Shown piece after piece: positions 27,957 through 37,223 of a stretch of DNA of 64,000 nucleotides (position 1 is the stretch's first letter; the number at the start of each line of letters is the position of its first letter). The stretch lies in assembly GCF_004138295.1 (NCBI RefSeq), contig NZ_SCFM01000012.1, positions 186,001 to 250,000 of the forward strand. Direction: 5' to 3'. The translations under genes were made by a program, and so were the position numbers. Origin of the DNA: Ectobacillus funiculus (GTDB taxonomy: Bacteria > Bacillota > Bacilli > Bacillales > Bacillaceae_G). The notes below the pieces were generated by a model. It ran no database searches, was not told the origin of the DNA, and worked only from the letters and a program-made list of their open reading frames with translations.

Positions 27957-29525
27957 CTACTGTTCGCGCTGACGTAATTCTACACGTCGGATTTTCCCAG
28001 ATGCTGTTTTTGGAAGCTCACTGACGAACTCTATTTTACGTGGATATTTATACGGTGCCGTGAATGTTTTTGTATGCTGCTGCAAAAGAGGAATAAGAGC
28101 AGCATCTGCCTCTATCCCTTCCTGTAATACAATAAACGCTTTTACAACATTCCCCCGTATTTCATCAGGACTTGCTACTACTGCACATTCTTTTACATAT
28201 GGGTGCTTTACAAGCGCATCTTCTACTTCAAACGGTCCGATCGTATAACCGGAACTGATAATAATATCATCATTTCTTCCCTCGAACCAGAAATAACCGT
28301 CTTCGTCCTGCCTTGCTCTGTCACCTGTTACATAGTAGTCGCCTCTAAATTGCTTTTCCGTACGTTCAGGATCCTTATAGTATTTTTGAAAGAGGGCTGG
28401 TGTACTTCTATGCACCGCAATATCTCCCACTTCACCCACTTCAAGAGGATTGCCGCTTTCATCGATAATTTGCACTGCATTTCCGGGAGTTGGCTTTCCC
28501 ATAGAGCCTGGCTTAATATCCATCCCCTTCATTACACCAACAAGCAAAGTATTTTCTGTCTGACCATAGCCATCGCGCACCGTAATATTAAAATAACGAA
28601 GGAACGTATCGATTACCTCGCGATTTAGCGGCTCCCCAGCCGACACAGCGCTATGAAGCGCGGATAAATTGTATTGCTCTAAATTCTCCACCTTTGCCAT
28701 CAAACGATATTCTGTCGGCGTACAGCAGAGCACCTGAACACCATAATCACTTAACAGCTGTAAGTATGTACGCGGCTCAAACTTTCCGTGGTACACAAAA
28801 CCTGTTGCACCAGAACCGAGCGTCGCTAAAAATGGGCTCCAAATCCACTTTTGCCAACCTGGACCTGCTGTTGCCCATACAAGGTCTCCTTCTCTAATAC
28901 CGAGCCAATTCGGGGCACTTGTACGCAAATGAGCATAGGCCCAGCCATGTGTATGCACAACACCCTTTGGATTTCCGGTCGTACCGGATGTATAGGATAA
29001 AAACGCCATATCATCGCGTTTTGTCGGCGCTGTCTCAAGCACATCACTTTCCGTGTGCAATCGCTCTGTGAGATTGACCCATCCATCGATAGCTACTTCA
29101 CTAATTATAAATCTTACAAGTGAATGAATTGCAGCAATTCCATCAAACTGGCCAACGTAAGGAGCACAGCTAACAATTGCTTTTACATCCCCATGGCTAA
29201 TTCGATATTCAATATCTTTTTTACGAAGCATTTCCGAACTGGGAATGACAACTAAGCCCGCTTTAATAGCACCAAGGTATGTCATGTACGCTTCAAGAAT
29301 TCTCGGTACCATAATCAGCACCTTATCTCCCTGTTGCAAACCTTCACGCAAGAAGGCATTCCCAATCCTATTTGCGCCTCTTATCAGCTGATCATATGTA
29401 ATTTCTCGTCTATCGCCACTTTCATTTTGCCAGATGAGCGCAAGCTTTTCTTTGTCTGCAGCATAACGCTCCATCTCCTGCACAAGATTATAAGATTCCG
29501 GTGCAATTAACTCTTCATGATCCAT
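27957..29525 (-). CDS. ytcI: Acyl-CoA synthetase (AMP-forming) YtcI
   Basis: 522 residues of the ANL adenylating superfamily, close to medium-chain acyl-CoA or acetyl-CoA synthetases. Motifs in order: FLSYTSGTTGNPKGVVHTHG (P-loop), RDGYGQTENTLLVG, VTGDRARQDEDGYFWFEGR, DDIIISSGYTIGPFEVE (hinge) and the catalytic Lys in LPKTASGKIRRVEL. The exact acyl substrate is not readable. The ATG at 29525 follows GAGGAGGAACAAAAA; 15 upstream codons in frame are discounted. It corresponds to ytcI, next to sspA. Confidence 0.87.
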   Translation of the reverse strand: MDHEELIAPESYNLVQEMERYAADKEKLALIWQNESGDRREITYDQLIRGANRIGNAFLREGLQQGDKVLIMVPRILEAYMTYLGAIKAGLVVIPSSEMLRKKDIEYRISHGDVKAIVSCAPYVGQFDGIAAIHSLVRFIISEVAIDGWVNLTERLHTESDVLETAPTKRDDMAFLSYTSGTTGNPKGVVHTHGWAYAHLRTSAPNWLGIREGDLVWATAGPGWQKWIWSPFLATLGSGATGFVYHGKFEPRTYLQLLSDYGVQVLCCTPTEYRLMAKVENLEQYNLSALHSAVSAGEPLNREVIDTFLRYFNITVRDGYGQTENTLLVGVMKGMDIKPGSMGKPTPGNAVQIIDESGNPLEVGEVGDIAVHRSTPALFQKYYKDPERTEKQFRGDYYVTGDRARQDEDGYFWFEGRNDDIIISSGYTIGPFEVEDALVKHPYVKECAVVASPDEIRGNVVKAFIVLQEGIEADAALIPLLQQHTKTFTAPYKYPRKIEFVSELPKTASGKIRRVELRQREQ

Positions 29526-29744
29526 TTTTTGTTCCTCCTCTATCTCGGTGATACTTCCCTTATTTATCATAAAGAATTTACATTATTTTTAAACACTCTT
29601 TCATCCGAGAAATTTGTTTATTTCCTGACGAACTGGTAACAATAGTAGAGGTTTTCCAGCAGCACTTGTCTCTATGATTATAAATTATATTACAAAGAAC
29701 CTCTATTTCTGTGCTCTCGTTATGTCAGCATTTCCCCCAACAAT

Positions 29745-29776
29745 TAAAAGAGAGCGGGGGAGAAGTCCCGCTCTCA
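29745..29776 (-). terminator. Intrinsic terminator after sspA
   Basis: GAGAGCGGG / CCCGCTCTC with loop GGAGAAGT, then TTTTAATTG on minus. Confidence 0.8.
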
Positions 29777-29794
29777 AAGCCAAGTTATATATGA

Positions 29795-29995
29795 TTATCG
29801 ACCAAAACCACCTAATTGTTGCTCAGCCATTGCGACTAAACGCTTTGTAATCTCGCCACCGACAGAACCGTTCGCACGAGATGTAGAGTCAGCACCAAGC
29901 TGTACACCAAACTCTTGTGCGATTTCGTATTTCATTTGGTCTAATGCAGATTGAACGCCTGCAACTAGCAATTGATTGCTGTTGTTGTTTGCCAT
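29795..29995 (-). CDS. sspA: Alpha/beta-type small acid-soluble spore protein
   Basis: 66-residue protein that coats spore DNA and protects it from UV and heat. Family landmarks: Asn/Gln-rich N-terminus, [20 protein letters not shown] containing the germination-protease (GPR) cleavage region YEIAQEF, then the conserved [19 protein letters not shown]. The ATG at 29995 follows AAGGAGGTG; the 14 codons upstream in frame are excluded. In B. subtilis this position, next to thiI, is sspA. Forespore expression by SigG is expected, though I did not identify the promoter. Confidence 0.95.
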   Translation of the reverse strand: MANNNSNQLLVAGVQSALDQMKYEIAQEFGVQLGADSTSRANGSVGGEITKRLVAMAEQQLGGFGR

Positions 29996-30075
29996 GTGTG
30001 TTTCACCTCCTTGTGAGTATAGAGTGTGAAAAAACACATAACTTCATTCAAAAAATATATTGGTAATTTATGGTT

Positions 30076-31293
30076 TTAAAAGAGTTCTTTAAATTCCTCG
30101 ACCACTTTATCCTCTGCTGCCTGTATAAGTATCGTTTCTGTTTGTTCGATTGCTTCCTGTAGCAATGGTTCAAAATCCCCGAACCCTTCAAATCGGCTCG
30201 CCTTCTCGCGCTTTGGCTTCGTGGAAGGATTCGGCGGTGTAAAGATTGTGCAGCAATCCTCATAAGGAAGAATTGAAATATTATAGGTGTCGATATGATT
30301 TGCAACCTTCATAATTTCCAGTTTATCCATTGTAATAAGTGGACGAAGAATAGGATAATTCGTAACCTCATTAATCGTATGCATGCTGTCGAGCGTTTGG
30401 CTTGCCACCTGCCCAAGACTCTCTCCTGTCACAAGTGCCAATGCACCGCGCTGCTGTGCAATACGCTCTGCAATACGCAGCATCATCCGTCTCATAACGG
30501 TCATCGTATAGCTATCAGGAATTTGCTTATGAATAGCCTTTTGCAATTCCGTAAAAGGAACGACGTGCAAGCTAATTCTTCTGCAATACTTCGTAAGCTC
30601 TTGCGTCAAATCAATAACCTTTTGCTTTGCCCGTTCGCTCGTAAACGGCGGACTATGGAAGTGAATAGCTTCAAGCGTTACACCGCGCTTCATCGCCAAA
30701 TATCCTGCTACCGGGCTATCAATGCCACCTGACAAAAGCAGCATAACCTTACCGCCAGCACCGACTGGCAAACCGCCAGCTCCCGATTGCTCATCGCACA
30801 TAATGTACGTAAAATCAGAGCGAACTTCTACGCGCACATTTACATCAGGAGTATGAACATCCACTGTAATATTGTCCGTATTTTGTAAAACGTATCCACC
30901 AATTTCACGGTTCAATTCATTTGTTTGCAGCGGAAAGTGCTTATACGCACGATGTACAGACACTTTAAAAGTACGCACGTCCTTCTTCTTCTGGGTTTCT
31001 AAAAATGCAGCAAGAGCGCCCTGCTTCATTGCCTCAAGCTCAGTGTCCACTTTTAAGGATAGGCTAAAGGAGTGAATGCCAAACACTTCCTTCAGTCGCT
31101 CTGCAACTGCCTCATGGTCTTCCCCGTTCAATTGAATATACATGCGGTCCCGCGTTGCCTCATATTGCAAGCTTGTAAACTTCTTAAGTCTGTATTTAAT
31201 ATTTTCCTTTAGAATACTAATAAATTTCGAACGATTTTTCCCTTTTGTCGTCAGTTCTCCGCCATAACGAATCAATAAATAATCATACTTCAT
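30076..31293 (-). CDS. thiI: tRNA 4-thiouridine synthase ThiI
   Basis: Adenylates U8 of tRNA and transfers sulfur to make 4-thiouridine. 405 residues: N-terminal ferredoxin-like and THUMP domains (1 to about 165), then the PP-loop domain with [20 protein letters not shown]. It lacks the C-terminal rhodanese domain of the E. coli enzyme, as in other Bacillus, so it depends on its own cysteine desulfurase, encoded just upstream. The thiI ribosome binding site overlaps the stop codon of that gene (GAGGTAAAG), indicating coupling. Confidence 0.95.
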   Translation of the reverse strand: MKYDYLLIRYGGELTTKGKNRSKFISILKENIKYRLKKFTSLQYEATRDRMYIQLNGEDHEAVAERLKEVFGIHSFSLSLKVDTELEAMKQGALAAFLETQKKKDVRTFKVSVHRAYKHFPLQTNELNREIGGYVLQNTDNITVDVHTPDVNVRVEVRSDFTYIMCDEQSGAGGLPVGAGGKVMLLLSGGIDSPVAGYLAMKRGVTLEAIHFHSPPFTSERAKQKVIDLTQELTKYCRRISLHVVPFTELQKAIHKQIPDSYTMTVMRRMMLRIAERIAQQRGALALVTGESLGQVASQTLDSMHTINEVTNYPILRPLITMDKLEIMKVANHIDTYNISILPYEDCCTIFTPPNPSTKPKREKASRFEGFGDFEPLLQEAIEQTETILIQAAEDKVVEEFKELF

Positions 31294-31297
31294 TTCT

Positions 31298-32437
31298 TTA
31301 CCTCGTCACTTCATATAATTTTGGAATTACTTCTTGGACAATCTGTTGAAACTGCTGAATTTCAGACATAGTATTTTCTACAGATAAACTAATCCGAATC
31401 GCACTTTCTGCCGCCTCACGCCCTCTTCCCATCTCGAGCAAAACATGACTCACTTCCTTTGCCTTTGATGAACAAGCAGACTTTGTCGATACAAATATGT
31501 CTCGTTCCTCAAGCGCATGCACAATTACCTCTGGCTTTAAACCTGGAAAAGAAACATTCACAATATGGGGGGCAGAAGCGTTAGGCGTATTCAATATAAC
31601 ATTTGTCATACTGCCAAAAAAAGAAAGCAATGCCTGCTTCATTTCATTCAAATGCCGTATTTTGTTTTCCTGCTTTTCAAGCGTCATCCGCAACGCCTTT
31701 GCCATCGCAACAATGCCAGGTAAATTCTCCGTTCCAGCTCGGTACTGGCTCTCCTGCTGTCCTCCTGATAAAATCGGATCAAGCAACACGCCCTCCCTCA
31801 CATATAAAATTCCTGTTCCCTTCACTCCATGGAATTTGTGCCCAGAGATTGTGCAAAGATCAATATTTGCGTCATAAAAAGCAAGAGGGACTTTTCCAAC
31901 ACCTTGCACATGGTCTGTATGAAAGCGCACCTTTGGGTGTTTACGCAACAGCCTGCCGATTTCTGCAATTGGCTGTACGGCTCCTGTTTCATTATTAACA
32001 TGTATAATAGATACGAGAACGGTATCATGACGCAATGCCTGCTCAATGCTCTGTACTGAAACAGCTCCATTTTCATCAACAGGTACATATGTTACTTCAA
32101 AGCCGAGCGTCTCTAATTGCTTAAACGCCTCGGACACAGATGCATGTTCCACAGCTGTCGTAATAATGTGGCGACCTCGGGAACGAAGGGCAATTGCCGT
32201 TCCTTTAATTGCCAAATTATTCCCCTCTGTGCCACCAGATGTAAAGACGATTTCTGTATGCTTTACACCAAGTAATCCCGCGATAACAGAACGAGATTGC
32301 GATAGCAGCCGCTCCGCTTCCCCCCCGAGCGCATGAAGTGAGGACGGATTGCCAAAGTAGTTTTGTGCAACCGTTATATAAGACTGCAGCACATCATCAT
32401 ACGGCTTTGTCGTAGCGCTATTATCTAGATAAATCAT
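31298..32437 (-). CDS. nifZ: Cysteine desulfurase (NifZ/IscS-like) paired with ThiI
   Basis: A PLP enzyme of 379 residues that removes sulfur from cysteine and hands the persulfide to ThiI. PLP Lys in [16 protein letters not shown] (about residue 200); [16 protein letters not shown]; the active-site Cys in [17 protein letters not shown] (about 325). The adjacent thiI, only 4 bp downstream, shows which of the several desulfurases this is. The ATG at 32437 follows GGGGGAAGC. Confidence 0.92.
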   Translation of the reverse strand: MIYLDNSATTKPYDDVLQSYITVAQNYFGNPSSLHALGGEAERLLSQSRSVIAGLLGVKHTEIVFTSGGTEGNNLAIKGTAIALRSRGRHIITTAVEHASVSEAFKQLETLGFEVTYVPVDENGAVSVQSIEQALRHDTVLVSIIHVNNETGAVQPIAEIGRLLRKHPKVRFHTDHVQGVGKVPLAFYDANIDLCTISGHKFHGVKGTGILYVREGVLLDPILSGGQQESQYRAGTENLPGIVAMAKALRMTLEKQENKIRHLNEMKQALLSFFGSMTNVILNTPNASAPHIVNVSFPGLKPEVIVHALEERDIFVSTKSACSSKAKEVSHVLLEMGRGREAAESAIRISLSVENTMSEIQQFQQIVQEVIPKLYEVTR

Positions 32438-32655
32438 TAAAGCTTCCCCCTAATTCATTTTACAGGCTGTGTGCGGCATCTCTTGCTGTTTTCCATACGG
32501 TTACACAACCAACTATACACTTACTAAGAACAGATGATTCCGTCCTGCCCTACATTTAGTTTTGGTCGCCCATCAAGAGGGCATACATGGGAGACTCGAA
32601 AAGCAGCCGCAGGAGCTAGACAACTTGCATCAGCCTTTCCTATCTATCCACAACA

Positions 32656-32692
32656 AAAGGAGGTGATTCCATTGAACCACCTCGCGAAATAG
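32656..32692 (+). other. Perfect Shine-Dalgarno followed by a 6-codon frame
   Basis: AAAGGAGGTGAT is fully complementary to the 16S rRNA 3' end. After 4 bases comes TTG AAC CAC CTC GCG AAA TAG. The CACCTC of this mini-frame could pair with the SD itself. It may be the start of a deleted gene, a leader peptide, or chance. No gene on plus follows. The remaining 200 bp upstream show nothing recognisable. Confidence 0.3.
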
Positions 32693-32738
32693 ACCGTCAT
32701 GCAAAATCCTATAACATAAAGGACTTCCGTGACGGTCT
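32691..32738 (-). terminator. Probable terminator after ezrA
   Basis: AGACCGTCA / TGACGGTCT stem with a 30-nt internal region containing a second smaller stem; tail ATTTCG on minus is T-poor. Confidence 0.45.
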
Positions 32739-32760
32739 GTTTCACATACCTTTTTGTATA

Positions 32761-34461
32761 TTACTCTGTTTTGATGAACTCCTCAATCTTTTGGACCACA
32801 CCCGGCTCCAATTGCTCTAACAGCCCAGCTGCTTGTTCAAGTGCTGCTTCATATTCAAATTGTCGAAAACGTTTCTCTGCCTGTTCTAATTCCTCAGCAA
32901 TACGCATATCCTGGCTTCGATATCGGTTCCCATATTGAATCACCTTTTCTACCAAGCAGGCCTTTTCAATGAGTGCAGCTGTATCTGCATAAGTACTATT
33001 CACAAGCGAAAGCGCTTCTTCCAAAGCCCCATTTACTGCTTTCATATTTAAAGGCTTGTGCTCTAGCTGCTCGTATACCCTCTGCACAGAAAGCTGGGCC
33101 TGCTGCACACCGCCTAAAAAATGCTCCGGTAAACCTGGCAGATTCGATCGCTGTAAAAGACGTTTCGTTTCCATCATCGTGCCGCGCATATGCTGTAACG
33201 CTTCACGCGCCTGAAACTCTTCTTTTCGCAGCGTTTGCAGCATTTCTTTATAGTGTTGATGTGCGCGTTTAACCGCCTCAACTTGCTCATGAATATCCTC
33301 AATTTCCTCACGAATGACGGAAAATGCAATATCCTGCTGTGCAATCCGAAGATGTAGTGCATCATATCGTTTGAGCAACACATTGATCTGCTTTTCAATA
33401 TATTTTTGCATCTCTACATCTTCATCCCTTAATTCGTAGCTTTGCTTTACGAATTGGGTTTCTTCCTTCGTCTCTGCTGCCTTTTCGCGCACATCCTCCA
33501 GCATATCGTGCAAAATATATGATTCCTTATCGACATAATGCTTGGACGTAGCCTCGACCTCTAATTGATCATATAATGTATCCAGCTTCTCCTTTAAAAA
33601 GGCGATACGCTCCTGTACTTTCACAGTTTCCACATTTTGAAGATCTATAGTACACTTTTGCAGCTCTTCTCTCAATTCTTGTACTTCCCGCGGAATTTCA
33701 AGATGCTCCAGCATATATCCTTGTCTGCTCATCTCTTCATATCCATTTAGCAAATCATCCAATTGACTAGGAAGCGCTGATTGACATTCAACTTGTAAAT
33801 CTGGAATTTCAGTGATTAAAAACTGCATATACGAAATACTTTCCTCCAAGCCCAGCACAATGTCACGCGCCTCCAAATAGTTCCCTTTGCCGGTCTCTTC
33901 TTCAAAGGTTTGAAACTTCTGCAAAGCTTCATCTAACAGCTCCTCTAGTTTATATTCTGCTATGCTGAACATGTGGCGATACGCGAGAACATTTTTCTTC
34001 ATCTCCCGGTAGGCCTCGCGAAGCTGTTCGATTTGGTTGCTATTTTTCTGCTGGCTTTCAAGCAGATTATGTAACTCATGTAAAATCTGATCCGTCCGCT
34101 GATCTGCATCCTCCAGCAAGCCAAGAACTTCATTGAGCACAGCACGCCCTTTTTTAAAGGAAAATTGGGCTGTGTGGCTCTCAGCCTTCTGCAGCTTTCG
34201 TTCTGCCTCAGGAATCGTTACAGTCAAAATCTCATCCCAGTCATGGCGCCATTTCTCAAAAAACGCCTCTGTTTGACCGGTTATATTCAAATCTTTTACC
34301 TTTTTCAGTTCATCGGCTATCGGCTTTTCTTTCAGTTCTTGCTTATACTGCTTCCCCTCTTGCAAATCTTTATGTAAACGATTTCTTATCACAAGCTCTA
34401 TCGTAAGCAGTATAAGGATAAAGCTCACTACAGTGATAATGATCGTCAGGATAGAACCCAT
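32761..34461 (-). CDS. ezrA: Septation ring formation regulator EzrA
   Basis: Membrane-anchored inhibitor of FtsZ ring assembly and division protein in low-GC Gram-positives. 566 residues (B. subtilis 562). N-terminal transmembrane anchor (ILTIIITVVSFILILLTIEL, residues 4-23), then spectrin-like coiled coils over almost the whole cytoplasmic part. The C-terminal patch YGNRYRSQDMRIAEELEQA resembles the conserved QNR motif. The ATG follows GGGAGGAAAATGG. It neighbours refZ, also tied to FtsZ control. Confidence 0.95.
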   Translation of the reverse strand: MGSILTIIITVVSFILILLTIELVIRNRLHKDLQEGKQYKQELKEKPIADELKKVKDLNITGQTEAFFEKWRHDWDEILTVTIPEAERKLQKAESHTAQFSFKKGRAVLNEVLGLLEDADQRTDQILHELHNLLESQQKNSNQIEQLREAYREMKKNVLAYRHMFSIAEYKLEELLDEALQKFQTFEEETGKGNYLEARDIVLGLEESISYMQFLITEIPDLQVECQSALPSQLDDLLNGYEEMSRQGYMLEHLEIPREVQELREELQKCTIDLQNVETVKVQERIAFLKEKLDTLYDQLEVEATSKHYVDKESYILHDMLEDVREKAAETKEETQFVKQSYELRDEDVEMQKYIEKQINVLLKRYDALHLRIAQQDIAFSVIREEIEDIHEQVEAVKRAHQHYKEMLQTLRKEEFQAREALQHMRGTMMETKRLLQRSNLPGLPEHFLGGVQQAQLSVQRVYEQLEHKPLNMKAVNGALEEALSLVNSTYADTAALIEKACLVEKVIQYGNRYRSQDMRIAEELEQAEKRFRQFEYEAALEQAAGLLEQLEPGVVQKIEEFIKTE

Positions 34462-34736
34462 CCATTTTCCTCCCCTTTTGCTCTTATCTCTTGTATGAGG
34501 ACTTCCTTGATAACTATTGTCAAAATAACTAAAACGGCCCTGCGATGCAATGTTTATCCTATTTCGAAATCAATAATATTTCTTGTTTATATGTATCAAT
34601 ACTTGGAAAATGTCAATGTACTAATGATACCATGTTATATACTGTTTTTGACCTCATTTTTTATATTTTTTTCAGGATTCGTCTTTCGCTGTACAAGCCT
34701 GTTGATCCGTTTCTTACATACAGTGTAAAGAAAACT
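34462..34736. other. AT-rich upstream region of ezrA
   Basis: No gene. Its right end (TTTCTTACATACAGTGT at about 34720-34736) looks like the right end of a lost repeat unit directly joined to the copy at 34737. An ezrA promoter must lie here but no clear -35/-10 pair was chosen. Confidence 0.4.
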
Positions 34737-34841
34737 CGCTGATTGGCGAGGACAGAGGCGTAGTTGCACTTATACTTTATTCCTAAAATTTCTCGCTACG
34801 TCGAATTGGCATCCAGCTAGAAATTTATACATTAAGTGTAA
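34737..34841 (+). repeat. Dispersed element, copy lacking hairpin 2
   Basis: After hairpin 1 (CTCGCTGATTGGCGAG) the sequence goes straight to GACAGAGGCGTAG: the whole second hairpin is cleanly absent. The rest is intact (CTCGCTACG, AAATTTCT/AGAAATTT), and the right end (ATTAAGTGTAAAA) abuts a terminator. Confidence 0.9.
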
Positions 34842-34882
34842 AAAAGAGCCAATGTAAGAGCAGCAAAGACGCTTTTACATGG
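34841..34882 (-). terminator. Terminator downstream of refZ (distal)
   Basis: On minus GCCATGTAAA / TTACATTGGC, then TCTTTTTT. A second stem closer to refZ lies at 34985. Confidence 0.65.
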
Positions 34883-34984
34883 CCCCTTTCATTAAAAGCA
34901 CAGGGAGGATTCCAACATTTTAAGTTGGTCCTTCCTTCTGCAGAATAATCGGGTGGTATTTACACTTTTTATATTTGTGGGCGT

Positions 34985-35013
34985 AAAACCACGATACCTT
35001 TAGATTCGTGGTA
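34985..35013 (-). terminator. Terminator after refZ (proximal)
   Basis: ACCACGA / TCGTGGT stem with an 11-nt loop and TTTTACG tail on minus, 6 bp from the refZ stop. Confidence 0.6.
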
Positions 35014-35018
35014 GTTCA

Positions 35019-35657
35019 CTAAAACTGAGCGGCTGCGGGCATTGGCACTATTGATGGTTTGTACAGTGCATGAGCTAACCAGCTTTCAACCTCCTTTGCA
35101 TAACGATCTGCAAAATAGGGCTCCGTCGGAAACGCGTACAGTACCTCCGCAATATATTGCGCATGTAAATATGGACTTTGCAGCATCCCTTTTAGCTGTA
35201 CCATAAATACAGGAAATGAAACCTTTTGAAATTCGCCCTGCTGAATCCCCTTATGAATGATCGTTTGGAAATAATATTTTTCTCTTACTAAATATGTTGT
35301 CATAATCTCTCGAATTAGTACGCTATCTAAAGAAATTTCACGATAAAAAAAGCGGGTGAGCTGACGGTGATTTGACTGATAATGAAGAATTTGGCGGACA
35401 ATAACAAGCAGCATCTCCTTTGGCGATAAACCATCTTGTGTAAACGTACTCTCCAGGATCCGAATATACTCTTCCAAAAAATTGGTGACTACATACTCCA
35501 ATAATCCCTGCTTTCCAGAAAAATAATAGGAGATATTTGCTACGTTCACATTCGCTTCCTTGGCAATCTCTCTTACCGTAGTGCCATCATAGCCTTTCGT
35601 ATTGAACAACATAATCGCCGCATCGATAATTTTCTTCTTCGTATTCATCTGTGTCAC
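35019..35657 (-). CDS. refZ: TetR-family regulator of FtsZ, RefZ (YttP)
   Basis: 212 residues. N-terminal TetR helix-turn-helix (GYDGTTVREIAKEANVNVAN then ISYYFSGKQGLLEYV, about 22-57) and an all-helical C-terminal domain. In B. subtilis RefZ binds motifs near the origin and inhibits FtsZ during asymmetric division in sporulation. Position beside ytsP and near ezrA matches. GTG start at 35657 has GGGTGA 6 nt upstream; an ATG three codons later is the alternative. A symmetrical sequence at 35720-35747 could be its own operator. Confidence 0.85.
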   Translation of the reverse strand: MTQMNTKKKIIDAAIMLFNTKGYDGTTVREIAKEANVNVANISYYFSGKQGLLEYVVTNFLEEYIRILESTFTQDGLSPKEMLLVIVRQILHYQSNHRQLTRFFYREISLDSVLIREIMTTYLVREKYYFQTIIHKGIQQGEFQKVSFPVFMVQLKGMLQSPYLHAQYIAEVLYAFPTEPYFADRYAKEVESWLAHALYKPSIVPMPAAAQF

Positions 35658-35719
35658 GTCAATTCACCCTTTCGTCGACACTCTCTGCATTCTAACTTCT
35701 TGACTTTTAAGACAAATTC

Positions 35720-35747
35720 CTTTAACTTTCTATCGACAAAGTTAAAG
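35720..35747. promoter_or_regulatory. Palindromic candidate operator between refZ and ytsP
   Basis: CTTTAACTTT, 8-bp spacer, AAAGTTAAAG: perfect 10-bp arms in the divergent intergenic region, about 60 bp from both starts. Size and symmetry would suit a TetR-type dimer pair; which protein binds is unknown. Confidence 0.4.
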
Positions 35748-35805
35748 CGAAATACACGCTTTTTGCCAAGACTCTACACATTCCGTGACGAAGGGAGACA
35801 TTTTG

Positions 35806-36285
35806 ATGTTTCATACAGAGACATACAGCGGATCACGAGAAAAAAATTACGACACATTGATTCGACAATTAGAAGCATTAATTGCAGGAGAGACGAACGC
35901 AGTAGCTAACATGGCCAACGCTTCCGCTCTCTTGCATCAATTTCTTCAAGATATTAACTGGGTGGGCTTTTATGTAACAGAGGGTAATGAGCTTGTGCTC
36001 GGACCTTTCCAAGGCCTTCCTGCTTGCGTACGTATTCCATTTGGCAGAGGGGTCTGTGGAACAGCTGCGGCAACGAAAACAACGCAGCTCGTGGCGGACG
36101 TACATCAATTTCCTGGTCATATCGCGTGCGACGCAGCTTCGAATTCCGAAATCGTCGTGCCGTTAATCAAAAACGGTGAAGTAATTGGTGTACTTGATAT
36201 CGACAGCCCTAGTAAAAGTCGTTTTGACGAGTTGGATCAAACATATTTAGAGAAATTCGCACAGTCTTTAGTAAAGGGTCTGTAA
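35806..36285 (+). CDS. ytsP: GAF-domain free methionine-(R)-sulfoxide reductase YtsP
   Basis: Reduces free Met-R-sulfoxide; 159-residue single GAF domain. Three cysteines of the fRMsr family are visible in PACVRIPFGRGVCGTAA and HIACDAASNSEIVVP, including the catalytic one, and NWVGFYV and GVLDIDSPSKSRFDELD complete the signature. The ATG at 35806 follows AAGGGAG at good spacing; a frame extending 7 codons upstream uses a GTG placed before the ribosome binding site. Divergent from refZ; rpsD follows on the same strand with its own promoter. Confidence 0.92.
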   Translation: MFHTETYSGSREKNYDTLIRQLEALIAGETNAVANMANASALLHQFLQDINWVGFYVTEGNELVLGPFQGLPACVRIPFGRGVCGTAAATKTTQLVADVHQFPGHIACDAASNSEIVVPLIKNGEVIGVLDIDSPSKSRFDELDQTYLEKFAQSLVKGL

Positions 36286-36312
36286 CAACAGTTATAGCAC
36301 CTATAAACACAC

Positions 36313-36385
36313 GCTTATTTCTCCTAAAATCTCCTGCTACGACGAATTCGCTTCTAGCTGGAAATTTATACTTTCTTACAGTGCA
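36313..36385 (+). repeat. Dispersed element, 5'-truncated copy before the rpsD promoter
   Basis: Right half only (CTCCTAAAATCTCCTGCTACGACG to CTTTCTTACAGTGC). It ends 12 bp upstream of the rpsD -35 box, one of the few copies not beside a terminator. Confidence 0.85.
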
Positions 36386-36396
36386 AGGAAACTGCC

Positions 36397-36425
36397 TTGA
36401 CTCTATTTACAGAAAAGGATATAAT
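36397..36425 (+). promoter_or_regulatory. SigA promoter of rpsD
   Basis: TTGACT, 17-bp spacer, TATAAT: near-consensus. It gives a leader of about 185 nt before the rpsD start codon. Confidence 0.8.
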
Positions 36426-36431
36426 AGCGTT

Positions 36432-36616
36432 TGTGTAAAATAAAAAGGCAGCCTTTGAGAATATATTTATGTTTGTATTTTATTCCTCCGAGGAGGTGTA
36501 TCGTGTAACTCCCTGCTGCTGGAGCGATGGTACATGAAAATAAAATGCGCATAAACGGAAGTCTCACGTCTGTTTTTATTTTACGTAAAATAAAAACATT
36601 GAAGGAGGAGCTATTT
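36432..36616 (+). promoter_or_regulatory. rpsD leader, probable S4 autoregulatory RNA
   Basis: Long untranslated leader. It contains a perfect 26-bp palindrome at 36572-36597 (GTTTTTATTTTACG and its complement) just upstream of the rpsD ribosome binding site at about 36602, plus an earlier GGAGGTG with no gene. In B. subtilis rpsD is repressed by S4 binding its leader; that this leader works the same way is inference. Confidence 0.5.
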
Positions 36617-37219
36617 ATGGCTCGTTATACAGGTCCATCTTGGAAACTTTCTCGTCGTCTTGGAATCTCTCTAAGCGGCACAGGTAAAGAATTAGAAAAA
36701 CGCCCTTACGCACCAGGTCCACACGGCCCAGGTCAACGTAAAAAATTGTCTGAATACGGTTTACAATTACAAGAGAAACAAAAACTTCGCCATATGTACG
36801 GCGTAAATGAGCGTCAATTCCGCCGCACATTTGATATCGCTGGCAAACAGTCCGGTAAACACGGTGAAAACTTCATGATTCTTCTTGAATCCCGTTTAGA
36901 CAACCTAGTTTACCGTATGGGTCTTGCTCGCACTCGTCGTGCAGCTCGCCAATTAGTAAACCATGGTCACATTACTGTTGACGGCGCTCGCGTAGACATC
37001 CCGTCTTTCCGCGTAAAGACTGGCCAAACAATCGGCGTACGTGAAAAATCTCTTAACCTAACTGTTGTTAAGGAAGCTCTAGAAGTAAACAACTTCGTTC
37101 CTGAATACCTAACTTTCGATGCTGACAAGTTAGAAGCTACATTCACTCGCTTACCAGAGCGTTCTGAATTACCAGCTGAAATCAACGAAGCATTAATCGT
37201 AGAGTTCTACTCTCGTTAA
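36617..37219 (+). CDS. rpsD: 30S ribosomal protein S4
   Basis: 200-residue primary 16S rRNA-binding protein of the 30S body. [20 protein letters not shown] at the N-terminus, then the S4 domain [20 protein letters not shown] and [18 protein letters not shown]. It lacks the N-terminal zinc-binding cysteines, so it is the C-minus form. The ATG at 36617 follows GAAGGAGGAGC; a frame reaching 30 codons upstream reads the leader. Codon choice is strongly biased (CGT, GGT, GTA), as for highly expressed genes. Strong promoter and terminator, monocistronic. Confidence 0.98.
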   Translation: MARYTGPSWKLSRRLGISLSGTGKELEKRPYAPGPHGPGQRKKLSEYGLQLQEKQKLRHMYGVNERQFRRTFDIAGKQSGKHGENFMILLESRLDNLVYRMGLARTRRAARQLVNHGHITVDGARVDIPSFRVKTGQTIGVREKSLNLTVVKEALEVNNFVPEYLTFDADKLEATFTRLPERSELPAEINEALIVEFYSR

Positions 37220-37223
37220 TAAT

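Noticed and set aside
27794-28024. Short open frames inside element copies that encode peptides of the type ASPALGRRQRRS...FLKFL
   Set aside because: They arise because the element is open in one frame; starts differ from copy to copy, there is no consistent ribosome binding site, and substitutions preserve base pairing rather than amino acids.
34925-34975. T-box-like GGGTGGTA on plus near 34950
   Set aside because: Only the core letters match. The flanking ACCGCG, antiterminator and terminator are absent, and no plus-strand gene follows.
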